From Microglena sp. YARC (taxonomy: Eukaryota; Chlorophyta; Chlorophyceae; Chlamydomonadales; Chlamydomonadaceae), in the NCBI GenBank assembly GCA_022414725.1, contig CM039464.1, forward strand, positions 32,469,895-32,533,894: a stretch of DNA of 64,000 nt. The letters run 5' to 3'. Below, piece after piece: positions 1 to 11,042 of the stretch. The stretch's first letter is position 1; each line of letters begins with the position of its first letter. The position numbers and the translations under genes are program-made. Under the pieces are notes generated by a model. It had not been told where the DNA came from. It searched no databases and saw only the letters and a program-made list of their open reading frames with translations.

Positions 1-753
1 GGACCTCTATGCTGCCTACTTCGACTTTAGCTCTGCTTTTAACATGATTGATCACCAAAAACTTCTCTGCATCATGCACAGCTTGGGTTACACCCACGAC
101 GCTATAGACACTATTAAAGGAATCTACACAAACTCTACTACACATATTCTCCTTAACAATACACCTGGCTCCCCCATCCCCATCACTAGGGGCACCATCC
201 AGGGGATACTCTCTCCCCCCTACTCTTCATTATCTTTCTAGAACCCCTACACAGATGGCTCCGTTCTGGGGGACGAGGATACAGAGCAGCATCCCTACCC
301 TCCAAAACAGCAGATGAACACCACACCAGCAGCTTGGGGTATGCTGACGACACTGCTGTCCTAACCGGCAGCTCAGAGGACCTTCGCATCCAATGTGGTA
401 AAGTTCAAACTTTTAGCATCTGGTCGGGCATTCCTCTTAACGCCACCAAATGTGTGGTCAGTGGCATACTCCACAAATCACACCCCTCTCAACCTACTCA
501 CAACAACACTCTCAAACAAAGGCTAGATAAAATTCCACTAGGAAACTCCTATGCTACCTACCAGCCGCCTGACCAAGCCTACAAATACTTGGGGGTTCAC
601 ATCTCACTTACCTTAAATTGGAAAACTCAACTCCACTCTACTATTGAAACCATTCACAATAAAGGGCTGAGTATCCTCACCAAAGCTAAAAAACAGGGCA
701 ACCCCCACCCAATGCTTACGAATAATTTCACAATGTGTCAGAGCAGCTATTAA
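1..753 (+). pseudogene. LINE-B reverse transcriptase domain, frameshifted
   Basis: Reverse transcriptase copies the element RNA into DNA at the target nick. Motif A is visible at about 14-55 as YFDFSSAFNMIDH, motif B at about 190-215 as GTIQGILSPP (the usual Asp of QGD is replaced) and motif C at 337-351 as GYADDTAVL, the catalytic YADD. The frame changes between motif B and motif C, and again near 750, so no continuous enzyme is encoded. The window starts inside the domain, so the fingers are missing. The family assignment is secure. Loss of function follows from the frameshifts and the altered motif B. Confidence 0.88.
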
Positions 754-800
754 ATACCCCATGATAGTAGCTCCCTTCTCACTAACCGACATTCACGTCA

Positions 801-2246
801 TTGACAGAGCCAGTATTAAAAACAGTTAAACTCTGTTGCTCCCTTCCCAGATCTTTTCCGACAAGAGCACTCCACCTCCCTAAAACAGAGGCAGGACTAG
901 GGGTGCCCTCCCTACTCACTGAATACACCCAGATTACTGCAACAGCCCTCACCCAGTCCATGAACGACCAAGGTCACCTGGGAATCCTCACTAGAGCTCT
1001 CCTTAATAAATCAACTTCCACCATGACCACTCTAGATCCTCTCTCTCTATCCCGCAAGCAACTTAAGTATATGTCCCTAGCCCGCCAGCTGGAAATTATT
1101 AAAAAATCTGACATAACAATTTCTTGGAATGACACAGAACTTCTTGACAAACTTAACATACACTCTCTTCCTCTCCCTCCACAGGCAATCCCTGTATCAC
1201 TCATGACTCCATTCCATGACCTGGCCATCTATTCATACCATGACCTGGTCACCCCCATGGGAACTCACCTTGTCAGCACTACAGATCTCTCTCTTATCAC
1301 CTTAAACAAAGTTACTAAACACCACAAACGGTCCCTGAACCGCCTCACCGCTCACCTCTCCTCCCTCCAAACTGTCGCCTCCCCAATACACTCTGACCCA
1401 CTTCCCCTCTCACACCGACAACTTGCGCCCGGTTACGCAATTGCGCAGAACACAACCGATAACGTTAAATCTCCTGCTTCTATTGAACCCTCCACCCCAC
1501 CCACCCAGCGTTACCAACCTCACGCCACTGTTACTGACGCAGACTACGAGGCGGATTCCATTGGGGACCTGGAAGGAAACCAATGGTGGGCGTGGCCCAC
1601 GCAGACCGAAGGCAGTCACGCGCACCAAGCATGGGGCTGCCCCAGCAGTGATGCCACCTGGGCAGCACGCCACTACTTGTGCAAATCCTGGATCCGTCAC
1701 TCCTCCACCTCTAAATTTTACCGTGCATATAGAATAACTCCCACCTGACACCCTGACAGGATCCGCGAGGCCATGACATCCCCCGACAGCAGCGCACCTG
1801 CACCACCGGCGCGCCTGCTCCACCTTACCTACGGATCCCAATACAAAGCCCTGCACATCACGAGCTGGCGGGGCAAGCGCTCCTACAACGACGACAAACT
1901 AGTCACTTCCACTGTTGTCCACGTTCAATGGGCCCCAACCATCATGCACAACGAACATATCAACTCCTACACACACATGGGATACAGCATCCACCACAGC
2001 ACATATCTTACCTCCACTACCTCCACCATACATTGGAAACCCCAATCTCACAATGCGTCTCACCTTGTTGAACTTTTGGGACAACCAGCATACGACCAAT
2101 TAACCCACACTTTTAAAACTACTCCCCCATTAACCACACACCTCAACCCTAGGAAGGACACCCACCTTACTAACCTTCAACAACAAGGCCAATGGGCCAC
2201 CTCCCCAGGATTAATGCTGACCACAACCTTGTTCACAAACTTCTGA
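801..2246 (+). pseudogene. LINE-B thumb/connection region, frameshifted
   Basis: Two overlapping open stretches (801-1748 and 1773-2246, plus a piece in another frame) continue the LINE-B polyprotein between reverse transcriptase and RNase H. The composition is rich in Thr, Ser, His and Pro, like the flanking LINE-B coding parts, and no separate domain is recognisable. The frame breaks near 780, 1,750 and 2,200. It is assigned to the LINE by position and continuity only. Confidence 0.6.
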
Positions 2247-3680
2247 AAATTGACACACACGACAGGCACCCAGACTGGGACATTCAACCACCCTCAGCCT
2301 ACATTATACAAACAGGCATCCTCACCACTCTGGATGACCAATCCACACACACACACACCAACGTTTCATATCTTTATAACCCCACTGGTCACTGTCTTGG
2401 GCACATTCCCAACGACAGACTAACCTCTCTCAAACAAAACTATGACCACTTCAAAAATCACCACCCTACCAAATGGAACCAACTGACCCAAGGAGGAACA
2501 TACCACACTGACTTAGCTGCCCTCTTCACCAGATACAGAGCTGCTCCTGCTGCTACCAACACTCTTTCTCCTTTTCTCTACCAAGCAGCAGCTGCTCTGG
2601 GCATTACTCACCATCGTACTTCTAACCCCCTTAGCTACGACCAAAGCCTCACCAGCTTCTCTTCTACCAGCCCTGCTGATCAGCTCTTTGGCTCCAACCA
2701 AGACCCCTTTCTTACCATCTGGACTGGGGGCTCACTGGTGGACATTCCTAACTCCACGACACAAGCACACCAAGCTCTAAGGTGGGCCCTAGCCAGTGCT
2801 GACCATGCTGAAAATACTCTCAGCCCCACCTGCACCCTGATGCTCCTCCCTGACGACCTTGCTGCCCCTTACAAAACCCTCCTCCACCACTCCTGGATTC
2901 ACTATATTGACTCCAGACCGCAGTCTGAATTTTATACTACCTCTGAAATTTGGCTTGGCAGCAAATCTCACACTCCACCCTCCACCCACAAACTACACCT
3001 CATCCTTATATGCAACCCCCACAGCCAAGATACCTATTTTCCTAAACTCCCAGATTTTATTGACCAATGGACATACTACATGCAAAGCCTCTCCTCATCC
3101 TGGGAGCCCTCTACTATCACTCCACCTCCCACTCTTACCTTCTCTGACATTGTCATTACTTACCCCCGGAAACTCAAATCTCTTGCCAAAAATCCTTGGC
3201 AAACTCCACTCCACCAACACCCTCCTCCCTCTCTTCTTACCACTACTCACCCTTGTCTTCACCTAGCTACCCCCTCCTCAGGCCTCCAGGTCTACACAGA
3301 TGGTAGCCTAATAAAAGGTAAACCAGGGCACCCTAGTAAAATAGGTGCTGCAGTATATGTCCCGGCTTCAGGACAAAGCTACACCATCAACCCTGGGGGA
3401 ATAGGGCCACCAAAACTAACAACAGGGCAGAACTGGTAGCCATCCACCAAGCCCTTCTCAACATTGACTACGACAAATCCCTTACACTCCATACAGACAG
3501 CCTCTGCTCTCTTCAACTTATTAAAAAAATGATTCATGACCCTACCACAACAACCCGTTCCATTCATACTGAATTTCTGCAATCAATTCAAAAACACCTC
3601 ATTCAACGCATCCTGCATGGCTCACACACCACTCTTTGTAAAGTCCGTTCCCACACAGGTATCCTTGGAAATGACAGGCA
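2192..3680 (+). pseudogene. LINE-B connection plus RNase H domain, frameshifted
   Basis: The C-terminal part is a ribonuclease H domain, which in these elements removes the RNA template strand. The first acidic motif is VYTDGS at about 3,291-3,308. A RAEL motif (second acidic residue) lies at about 3,426-3,440 in another frame. LHTDSL follows at about 3,485-3,502 (third Asp) and RSHTGILGND at about 3,646-3,675 (the His/Asn/Asp motif). A frameshift near 3,415 separates the first motif from the rest, and a second lies right after GND. The catalytic order is recognisable but the gene is broken. Confidence 0.85.
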
Positions 3681-4743
3681 GACATTCTGGCACGCAAGGC
3701 AGCTGAGCACCCTGCCTCCACCAATTTTACTGACAACACTGGGGAAATCCCCCGCCACAATGTCTACTGGCCCACAGTTCAACCTCCTCGCACACCCATG
3801 GGAGATATTCCCCCCACGCATCCTAGCACCTAACCTTACACAAGGTATCACCTCTAACCTGCCCACTAGCTGCCACCTTGGCCAACACCCTCTTAAAGGG
3901 ATTTATGCAACCACCTGGGCTGATAACACTCCCCACCAACTTCCTCATGCAAGTAACAAATTTTGGACCTCAACCCTTATCCAACATAAAACTAAATTCC
4001 ACATCCTTAAAGCCCGCTGGGGTAGACTGTGGAACCGTAAACTTGCATTCCGCTGGAAACTCCCTTATATTACAAGCACTCACCCACCCACGAACTCCCT
4101 ATGCCCCATTTGCCACACCTGTGAGGACGGAGCGGGCCACATCCTGGCGGGCTGCACACACCGGACTTTCAAGGGGCTCTATATCAAGAGACATGACGCC
4201 GCAGTGCGACTCATCCACAAGGCCATTTGCACCGGAGCCCTGGGATCCCGCAGAATGATCATGGACGCTGGCAAGGAAGAGGACCTCCCCAGGGGGGTCC
4301 TGGGCAAACGTCTCCCTGACTGGTTACGCCCCTCCACTATTACTGTAGCGGACTGGAAGAGAATGAGACCTGATCTTGACGTCCTACCTGACATAGACTC
4401 TCCTACCTGTATGTCTGATAAAGAACTCTGGGTTCTTGAGCTTGGATACTGCTCTGATACCAACCATGCTACTAAGTTTATCACTAAACACGCCCAGCAT
4501 GTTGAATTAGTAAATGGCCTTAGATCGGCTGGATACCTCGTTCACTATGAAGTTATCACCGTTGGAACAACTGGTACTATTCCAACCTCTTTTTTGACTT
4601 CTATGACCACTCTTGGACTTCAGAGATCATGTGCCCTCAAACTGGCGGACACAGTCCACTCCCACACCATCACTAGCTTTCAGAGTATTTTACAGTGCAG
4701 ACGTTTTATGGAAGCACACCCCGGGTCGATACCCGGGGACTAG
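3681..4743 (+). pseudogene. LINE-B zinc finger and C-terminal domain
   Basis: The frame from about 3,529 to the stop at 4,741-4,743 carries, after RNase H, a Cys/His cluster at about 4,100-4,155 (LCPICHTCEDGAGHILAGC, C-x2-C ... H-x4-C). This matches the zinc-binding region found downstream of reverse transcriptase in many LINEs. A further 190 or so residues follow, with LELGYCSDTNH at about 4,435 and a conserved-looking QHVELVNGLRSAGY at about 4,492. I cannot name this last domain. The Glu plus Tyr/Gln-His pattern might be a nuclease-like fold, but that is a guess. It is the longest open stretch of LINE-B. Confidence 0.75.
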
Positions 4744-4873
4744 CACACAGACCGTCCCCCCTCTCAGGTTTTGTCTTGCCAGCTGCATTGTGTCGGTGCT
4801 TCCCAACCGGGGTGAAAAACCCCGTATTAAGCTGCACTGGCATGATGTGGCTACGGTGCCTGCCGGTCAGGCA
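4719..4873 (+). other. Three hairpins in the LINE-B stop region and 3' UTR
   Basis: Hairpin 1 is CCCCGGGT/CGAT/ACCCGGGG at 4,719-4,738 and overlaps the end of the reading frame. Hairpin 2 pairs CGGGGT (4,808-4,813) with ACCCCG (4,819-4,824) around an A-rich loop. Hairpin 3 pairs TGCCTG (4,857-4,862) with CAGGCA (4,868-4,873). LINE 3' ends are commonly bound by their own reverse transcriptase, so a structured 3' UTR fits that role; the role itself is inferred. Confidence 0.7.
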
Positions 4874-4987
4874 TCGGTGGTAATTCTTTTTACTGAAATG
4901 GCCCTACGGTGACTATAGCCAGCTCCGGCTTACGCTATGGTGTCCTTAACTTCACGTCCTGTGAGTAACGGTTCTACACGGATATAA

Positions 4988-5010
4988 CAATTTCAATTTC
5001 AATTTCAATT
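4988..5010 (+). repeat. CAATTT microsatellite tail of LINE-B
   Basis: Between three and four copies of a six-base repeat (AATTTC) end the element, directly abutting satellite sequence. Several LINE clades end in short simple repeats instead of poly(A). Confidence 0.85.
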
Positions 5011-5043
5011 GTGCGTAGTCAGTCAACTGACATACTCGACACA

Positions 5044-5116
5044 TACCCCTGCCAGGGCTCGGACCTGGAACCTCCTGTTCCGTAGACAGGCACTCTGTCC
5101 ATTGAGCCACAGGGGC
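5044..5116 (-). tRNA. tRNA-Arg(ACG)-like gene, intact cloverleaf
   Basis: The 73-nt minus-strand sequence folds as a full cloverleaf. The acceptor GCCCCTG pairs with CAGGGGT, the D stem GCTC with GAGT, the anticodon stem CCTGT with ACAGG around loop CTACGGA, and the T stem CCAGG with CCTGG; the discriminator is A. Anticodon ACG gives arginine (CGN codons). The A-box region TGGCTCAATGG is good. The T-loop is TCCGAGC instead of TTC-type, which weakens the B-box. CCA is not encoded, as expected in eukaryotes. Whether it is transcribed or charged is unknown; it belongs to a repeated unit. Confidence 0.8.
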
Positions 5117-5248
5117 AAACGTTCGGTATGAGGTCACACTTCCCACCGGCCGAATATTGGAGGATCAGCGAAAAACGGATCGTTTGAATGGGCTAGCCAC
5201 CGCCCCGCAATGGCTTTGGCGGTCGCGAGTTCGAGACCCCCTGCCGGA

Positions 5249-5379
5249 TATCAGCATGAATAGCGGTGCTCTCGCTTGTTTTATGTCTTGGTGACTCCTT
5301 ATGTACTCCCTTAGAACTATCGGTCCTGACAGTACTATGTCAGCTTCCATGCGGCTCCGGAGTGTTATCCAAGCTGATA
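5249..5379 (+). mobile_element. Solo LTR of the E2/C2 copia family, internally shortened
   Basis: Termini TATCAGC and GCTGATA form a perfect 7-bp inverted pair, flanked by the 5-bp TSD CCGGA at 5,244-5,248 and 5,380-5,384. The body matches the reverse complement of the E2 LTR (shared GACTCCTTATGTACT-type block and TTAGAACTATCGG), with a large internal deletion: 131 bp against 324-342 bp. It is probably left by recombination between two LTRs. Confidence 0.88.
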
Positions 5380-6255
5380 CCGGAAGACAGCGGGGGGTTC
5401 TCGCGTCCACTCATATCACAGCATTGTCTTGCTGCCATGCGGCTCAAGAGACTCTTGTAAGATGCATTGTCTTCTTTACTGCCCTGTGTGGTGGATTCCT
5501 TAGCCCCCCTGTCATGTTAGCTTGCTTGTGGAGTCTTGATAGTTTGTGTTTTGGACACTCTTGGTTTAGTCTGGGCCCTCCCTTGACTCCCTGGGGTGCC
5601 TATGGTATATCTCCTGGGCACTCTGTTCCATTTCTGCAAGGCGGCTGTGCTGGTTTGACCTGCGCTAATTTCCTTACGCGGGTGCTATCGCTGCATATGA
5701 ATGTGCTCTCAGCGGGGGCCCTAAGTGTCTGTAGCTTTTTTGAATCCGCCCGTCGCTCTTGTGCTTGTCGGGCTTCGAGACATAGTTTGCCTGCCTTGGC
5801 ATCAGGGTTGTTCAGGACGCTGCTGCTTGCTTTCATGGAGTTGTATGTCCCTTGTTTGTTTTCAAGGTTAGTCCACGTTGGTGACGTTGTAACGCCATCA
5901 CCCGTTATATCCCCTCGGTCTCATACTCATTCTCAAAGAACAGTGCCATACAATATCGTAATCGTACGAGACCGGTATAGCGCACTTTACCCTACGATAC
6001 CTCTGGATGTATCGTGCTATTCCCCCACCCCTCAAAACTGGACAATAGACAGGCTGTGCCGATATCCGGTCTTGGCATTGCTTTCCTGGCCAGTAACGTT
6101 TCTTTCCCATCTGCTTTAGGTGCTGATCCTTCCCGCTGGAAACCACATCTCGTCCACTCCCTGCTCCACCACCCGCGTGAGGCGAGCGGTACATTTCTGC
6201 ATGCTAACATGGGATCTAGGATGTGCGTAGTCAGTCAACTGACATACTCGACACA

Positions 6256-6328
6256 TACCCCTGCCAGGGCTCGGACCTGGAACTTCCTGTTCCGTAGACA
6301 GGCACTCTGTCCATTGAGCCACAGGGGC
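6256..6328 (-). tRNA. tRNA-Arg(ACG)-like gene, intact cloverleaf
   Basis: As the copy at 5,044 except for one base in the variable loop (AAGTT for AGGTT). All four stems still pair. Confidence 0.78.
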
Positions 6329-6900
6329 AAACGTTCGGTACGAGCTCACACTTCTCATCGGCCGAATCCTGGAAGATCAGCGAAAACGGACCGCTTGAAT
6401 GGGCTAGCCACCGCCCCGCAATGGCTTTGGCGGTCGCGAGTTCGAGACCCCCTGCCGGGAGACAGCGGGGGGTTCTCGCGTCCACTCATATCACAGCATT
6501 TTCTTGCTGCCATGTTGTTCAAGAGACTCTTGTAAGATGCATTGTCTTCTTTACTGCCCTGTGTGGTGGATTCCTTAGCCCCCCTGTCATGTTAGCTTGC
6601 TTGTGGAGTCTTGATAGTTTGGGTTTCGGACACTCTTGGTTTAGTCTGGGCCCTCCCTTGACTCCCTGGGGTGCCTATGGTATATCTCCTGGGCACTCTG
6701 TTCCATTTCTGCAAGGCGGCTGTGCTGTTTTGACCTGCGCTAATTTCCTTACGCGGGTGCTATTGCTGCATATGAATGTGCTCTCAGCGGGGGCCCTAAG
6801 TGTCTGTAGCTTTTTTGAATCCGCCCGTCGCTCTTGTGCTTGTCGGGCTTCAAGACATAGTTTGCTTGCCTTGGCATCAGGGTTGTTCAGGACCAATGAT

Positions 6901-7175
6901 TTTTTTAAGCCCGATTTATCGGGCACGCCCGATTAATAATGTTTATTTCCGTTTTGGTCCATCGGGCTCCCAGGTGTGGGTAATGTTTTCGGATTTCAGA
7001 TCTCTGGGTGGAGCATCGGGCGTGCCATATACTTAATGTTTACGTCTGTCAGATGCTATGGCTGGAGCATCGGGCGTGCCATATACTAAATGTTTCAGGC
7101 TTTCGGATGCTTTGGCTGGAGCATCGGGCGTGCCATATACTTAATGTTTCTGGCTTCCGGATGCTTGGGTGGAGC
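6901..7175 (+). repeat. Left subterminal repeats of hAT-1
   Basis: Three tandem copies of a roughly 63-67-bp unit contain GGAGCATCGGGCGTGCC followed by ATATACTTAATGTTT (around 7,013, 7,066 and 7,123). They are preceded by a palindrome GCCCGATTTATCGGGC at 6,909-6,924. The shared core GCCATATACTTAATGTTT recurs at the right end. Confidence 0.85.
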
Positions 7176-7189
7176 AGCGCGCAGATCAC

Positions 7190-8473
7190 CACCAGGTCGT
7201 GGTGACGTGGCCACGTGGTTGACAGGGAGGATGGACGCTCGACGATGGACGGTTGATATTCAAAAAAGCCTGCCACGTTTGAAAACAATTACTGCCTGGG
7301 GCCAGTTGCCTAGGGCTGTCAAAAATGGGGTACAGCAGCCCATGCGGATAAGTAGTCAAACCCACTCCGTTCTCATAAATCCAAGTATCCAAGATGCTCA
7401 GATAGCATAAGAAGCAAAAGACAGGTCGCCCGACCAAGGCGCAGTCCTTAGAACTGCCCCCAGGTACCTGGAAGACGATCTTCGGCGCTCCGACGACAGT
7501 TGTCGCGCCTGTCCGAGGCCGGCCGTGCAAGTCGAAAGAGGCCAACGAAGGTAAGCAACTGCCTGTTTCTCGCTGCATCTTTGTCTCTTCGCTTCTGCCT
7601 CGGTCGCTTGCGTGCTTCGAGTTATTATTGTTTTGCGACTGAGCCCTATCCCTCACCCCATATCTCCTTCCCAGGTGACGCAGATACAGTCGCTGATTTA
7701 GTCGTCGCCGGCGGTTCTACACTGTGCACAGGTAAGCCATCACAATTCGCGATACCTATTCCACGCCCCTTGCTCTTGCTCCAGCTCTTTGGCATCCCCA
7801 GATTTGACCATCGCCATCTGATTCTTCCGGTTGGCTGCGATCAGCACGCCTTGCTGCTCTCTTGCCTGCGGTCAGCCCTTCTTGCTTGCTAAATTCTTAG
7901 ACTTGGTGTGCATCGAATCCTGATTGTTGGCTTCTGTAGGTCGTCGCTACTCTTATCATTGCTAGTGGACCAAATAACACACAATAATTGATTCTCGATC
8001 TACTAAATGTGCTTGCATTGCTTGCGTCCTTCGAGTGAGTTGCTTGCGTCCTTGGAGCTCACCCCCACCTTGCCTAGAGCTATCTGGAGCTGCCCTCCCC
8101 CCCAACCCCCCCCCCCCCCCTGCCCCCCTCCTGCCAGCAGCTGCCCCCTCCCTTCCAAGAGCTGCCTGGAGCTCCCCCCCCCCCTGCCTGGAGCTACCCC
8201 CCCCCCCCCCCCCCCCCCTGCCCCTCCCTGGAGCTGCCCCCCCCTGTCTGGAGCTCCCCCCCTCCCTGGAGCTGCCTGGAGACACTTGGAGCTGCCTGGA
8301 TTATTGATAATAATATATTATTCTAGAAAAAACCAAAGCTAGTTGCTTGTTTTTTCCACAGGGGTTTCTAGGATTTGTGACATCTTTTATGTCCCATAGG
8401 TAACCAGAATTTGCAACCAAGATTGTTTTCTAGGCCAACCAATCGTTGGAAGACTACAAGTAGTAAATAGTAT
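7190..8473 (+). other. hAT-1 interior: candidate spliced exon, C-rich tract, no recognised gene
   Basis: No known domain is seen. There are good splice signals: a donor CGAAG/GTAAGC near 7,550, an acceptor CCTTCCCAG ending near 7,673, and a second donor CACAG/GTAAGCC near 7,732, which define a candidate exon of about 60 bp. Downstream, 8,085-8,300 is a C-rich tract built from CTGGAGCTGCC-like units and long C runs. It may be the 5' part of a transposase gene or a captured host fragment. Confidence 0.4.
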
Positions 8474-8797
8474 TATCAGCTTGAATACACTCCAGAGAGT
8501 GGACAGAGATGCTTGCGTGAAGCAGACGCGCCAATCTATACACGGAGACAAGAATGACGTTACAAGCACAGGAGACCCATCAAGGGGCACCTGTGGTGAA
8601 AGGGGCGGCAGCCTGGAACCTAACAGGGTACAGGCTAGACCGGTGACGCAGCCAACAGGAAGCTGTCACTGAGTCAAGAAGGATGACACAGTCTACGGGA
8701 AGCTAGCACAGTACTGGCAGAGCCGATAGTTCTAAGGAAGTACATAAGTAGTCACCAAGTCATAAAACGCGTGAGAGCACTGCAATTCATGCTGACA
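8474..8797 (-). repeat. E2 left LTR (3' LTR)
   Basis: On the minus strand it begins TGTCAGC and ends GCTGATA. It pairs with 12,195-12,518. The adjoining internal sequence carries purine tract AGGTGGAG. Confidence 0.9.
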
Positions 8798-10070
8798 CTC
8801 CACCTATGACACAGGTGATATACAATACTACTTCTCCACCTATGGCACTGGGGACATAAAACTATATGGAACAGATAAAAAAAAATCAAAGAACTCCGAA
8901 AAAATCGAGAGAACTTCAAATGAAACCCAAAGGGTTAAAGGAAGGAATGAAACAAGGCAAAAACAAAATTTTGCCAAGGTAGAAAAGGATGAAAAACCGA
9001 ATATCAAAGTTGGGGAACAACGGTATAGAAAACCCGATCCGGGAATAGGAACCTAACGCCAATCAATGATAACCAAAGAGACAGATAGAAATATCGTGTG
9101 AGGGCAGCACACGAGAGAATCAAAGCCTAAAGGACGCAGACAAGAGGACACTAAAGTCCACTAGGAAAAGAAAAAAAAGTCGATGGAAAAATCCACTACC
9201 TTAAAAACTATTCTTAGCATAGAATTCATGACTAGGTTGGGATGAAAAAACCATGATGAACTGGTTTCTTACTCAAAGATGGAAGTAAGAAGATTTATGA
9301 AAGTTAATTATCATAAATCCCCAGTCACGGCACTAACTAAAACATTCTAGGAGGTGGGTATCGCACCGCAAAGAACTCATGCACTCAAGACACACCAAGC
9401 GCCTAACCACAAGCAAACCAAACCTGCAGCAACAAAAAAAATCCAAAGGATGCGAAGTTAAAAGTTTCAAGAAACTCGTAACCAACAAAGGAAACACAGT
9501 TCAATGAACAAAAGAAGGTGAGATGTACAACCATAGTACATAAAACCTATTGTCCACTTGAAAAAAAATAAACGCATAAAAAGGACTTCAAAGAATTGAC
9601 TGCAAAGGATGGACTGAAAGGGCGCTTGAAATATACTCGGAAAACAAGAAAGAGGTGAGCGGCGGTACATCTGCAAGTACAACTGCAAGATTACCCAGCC
9701 CACCAATTCACAGTAAAATCCGAAGGGAAACAACTACTACACTCCACAAAAAGTTCTAATCACTGGAGGGGCTGGTGATCTAAAAACAGGGTGGAGTAAA
9801 AAGAAATAGCTAATCTATGATGAGCTCCACCGAATGAACCATCTGCCTATGGAACTAAGAGACAGAAACCATCAAGACGCTATAACGGTGGTCTGAAGTA
9901 ATTACCACCTTCCACCAAAACCAAGAAAGACAGCTGAAAGGAAGCTGCCTAAACAAAGCGTCGTAACGCTCCACCAATCTAGACTACCCTATAAGACAGT
10001 CTAGGCGGTGCTGAGGAATAGGCACCCACACATAGGGCCATGTTAACCGACGTATGAGAACCAGCAGCAC
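8798..10070 (-). other. E2 3' internal region, non-coding
   Basis: The first 300 or so bases (to about 9,090) match the C2 3' untranslated region at 57,645-57,945. The rest is A-rich, shows no recognisable protein, and occupies the place where C2 has reverse transcriptase and RNase H. Confidence 0.7.
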
Positions 10071-11042
10071 CTAAAACAATGAATCCTGGGTTGACTGTAA
10101 CACCCCAGCCATACGCAGTATCAAGCTAGACCAGTGTTCAAGATCATCACTTACACGTTCGGTAACGGCTACATCATCACATGGGCTTGACCCGAATAAT
10201 CCACCAGGGATGACAGGAGGCGAAGGGATTAACGACACCTGCGAGCCATCCGAGGTGGTCGGAGGTTGGCGACTATTAGGCAATGGACCTGATCCAGGTA
10301 CCACTATGATCGAAGGCTGTCTTAATCCTAAAGCTTCACCGATAAAACATGGCACAGAGGAGGGCCTGGCGACCCCCTGAGATTCGGGTAAATGATAGTT
10401 TGGATATCCAACTCCCACCCGCCCTAAAACTTCACACACAATACAGCATGATCAGGCCCTGGTCTGGAATGCAATCTGGATACATCCCAGCCAGGCCAGC
10501 CATCAACAATTGGGGTTGTTAAAGGGCGTAGGGAATTACCGGCGACACGTAACATATCACCCTTAGATGACAGGAGGGATCCAAGCGGGCACGGGGACCC
10601 ATACTAATGGGAGAGCCCAGGAAGACAGTTTAGACTAACTGGAGATAGAGAGTACATCACTACTCACTACTAACTGGCGCAACATCGGAACCCAAACATA
10701 ATAACCCTTACTCACCAGGGAATACCCAACCAGTCTACCAAATAATGCCTTTTTAACTAGCTTGTTGCGTTACTTCCCAATACTAAGGTGACATAGCAAG
10801 GGCAACCAAACAAACGCAACAACGACACATCAGGTGCAACCCCAAAGAACAGCTCCAAAGGAGTCTTGTCTCCCTAGTGGTACAGCCGATTGCGAAGATA
10901 ACACACTAGCACTCTGCTGAGCAGTGTCATCATCAACAACTCATGACTGCCACAACTAATCGAGATCAACCATGCCTCTATACCACTTAACTAAAAATTC
11001 CTAAGCCCTTTCAGAACTCAAACACTTGAACTCAAAATCACG
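10071..11042 (-). pseudogene. E2 remnant of copia linker and integrase
   Basis: The minus-strand stretch 10,071-10,439 (122 codons) aligns with the C2 linker at 59,700-60,060, sharing SQGVARPSS, GSGPLPNSRQPP-like and GSSPCDDVAVTE. Bases 10,650-11,040 align at DNA level with the C2 integrase region at 60,290-60,790. Many indels break the frame, and the catalytic parts are absent or unreadable. Confidence 0.8.

Larger units (their letters stand above)
1..5010 (+). mobile_element. LINE-B: decayed non-LTR retrotransposon, 5' end outside window
   Basis: The order of remnants is reverse transcriptase (from base 1), a connecting region, RNase H (about 3.29-3.68 kb), a Cys/His zinc finger (about 4.1 kb), a C-terminal domain, a structured 3' UTR and a short CAATTT repeat tail. 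This is the layout of RNase H-bearing non-LTR retrotransposons. The reading frame is broken many times, so the copy is dead. It ends at about 5,010, where satellite sequence starts inside a monomer (GTGCGTAGTC), so it was inserted into the array. The upstream half (endonuclease, 5' UTR) is outside the window. The family differs from LINE-A in sequence and in having RNase H. Confidence 0.9.

Noticed and set aside
5301..6119. 272-codon frame in a satellite monomer as a membrane protein gene
   Set aside because: The frame overlaps the tRNA-like head, is frameshifted in many copies and has no recognised domain; the hydrophobic composition follows from T/C-rich DNA.
7500..7892. 130-codon frame in hAT-1 as a transposase
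   Set aside because: It spans the candidate splice sites and has no hAT dimerisation or DDE motif.
8007..8342. Proline-rich proteins on the plus strand and glycine-rich ones on the minus strand
   Set aside because: Low-complexity C-rich tract read in several frames.
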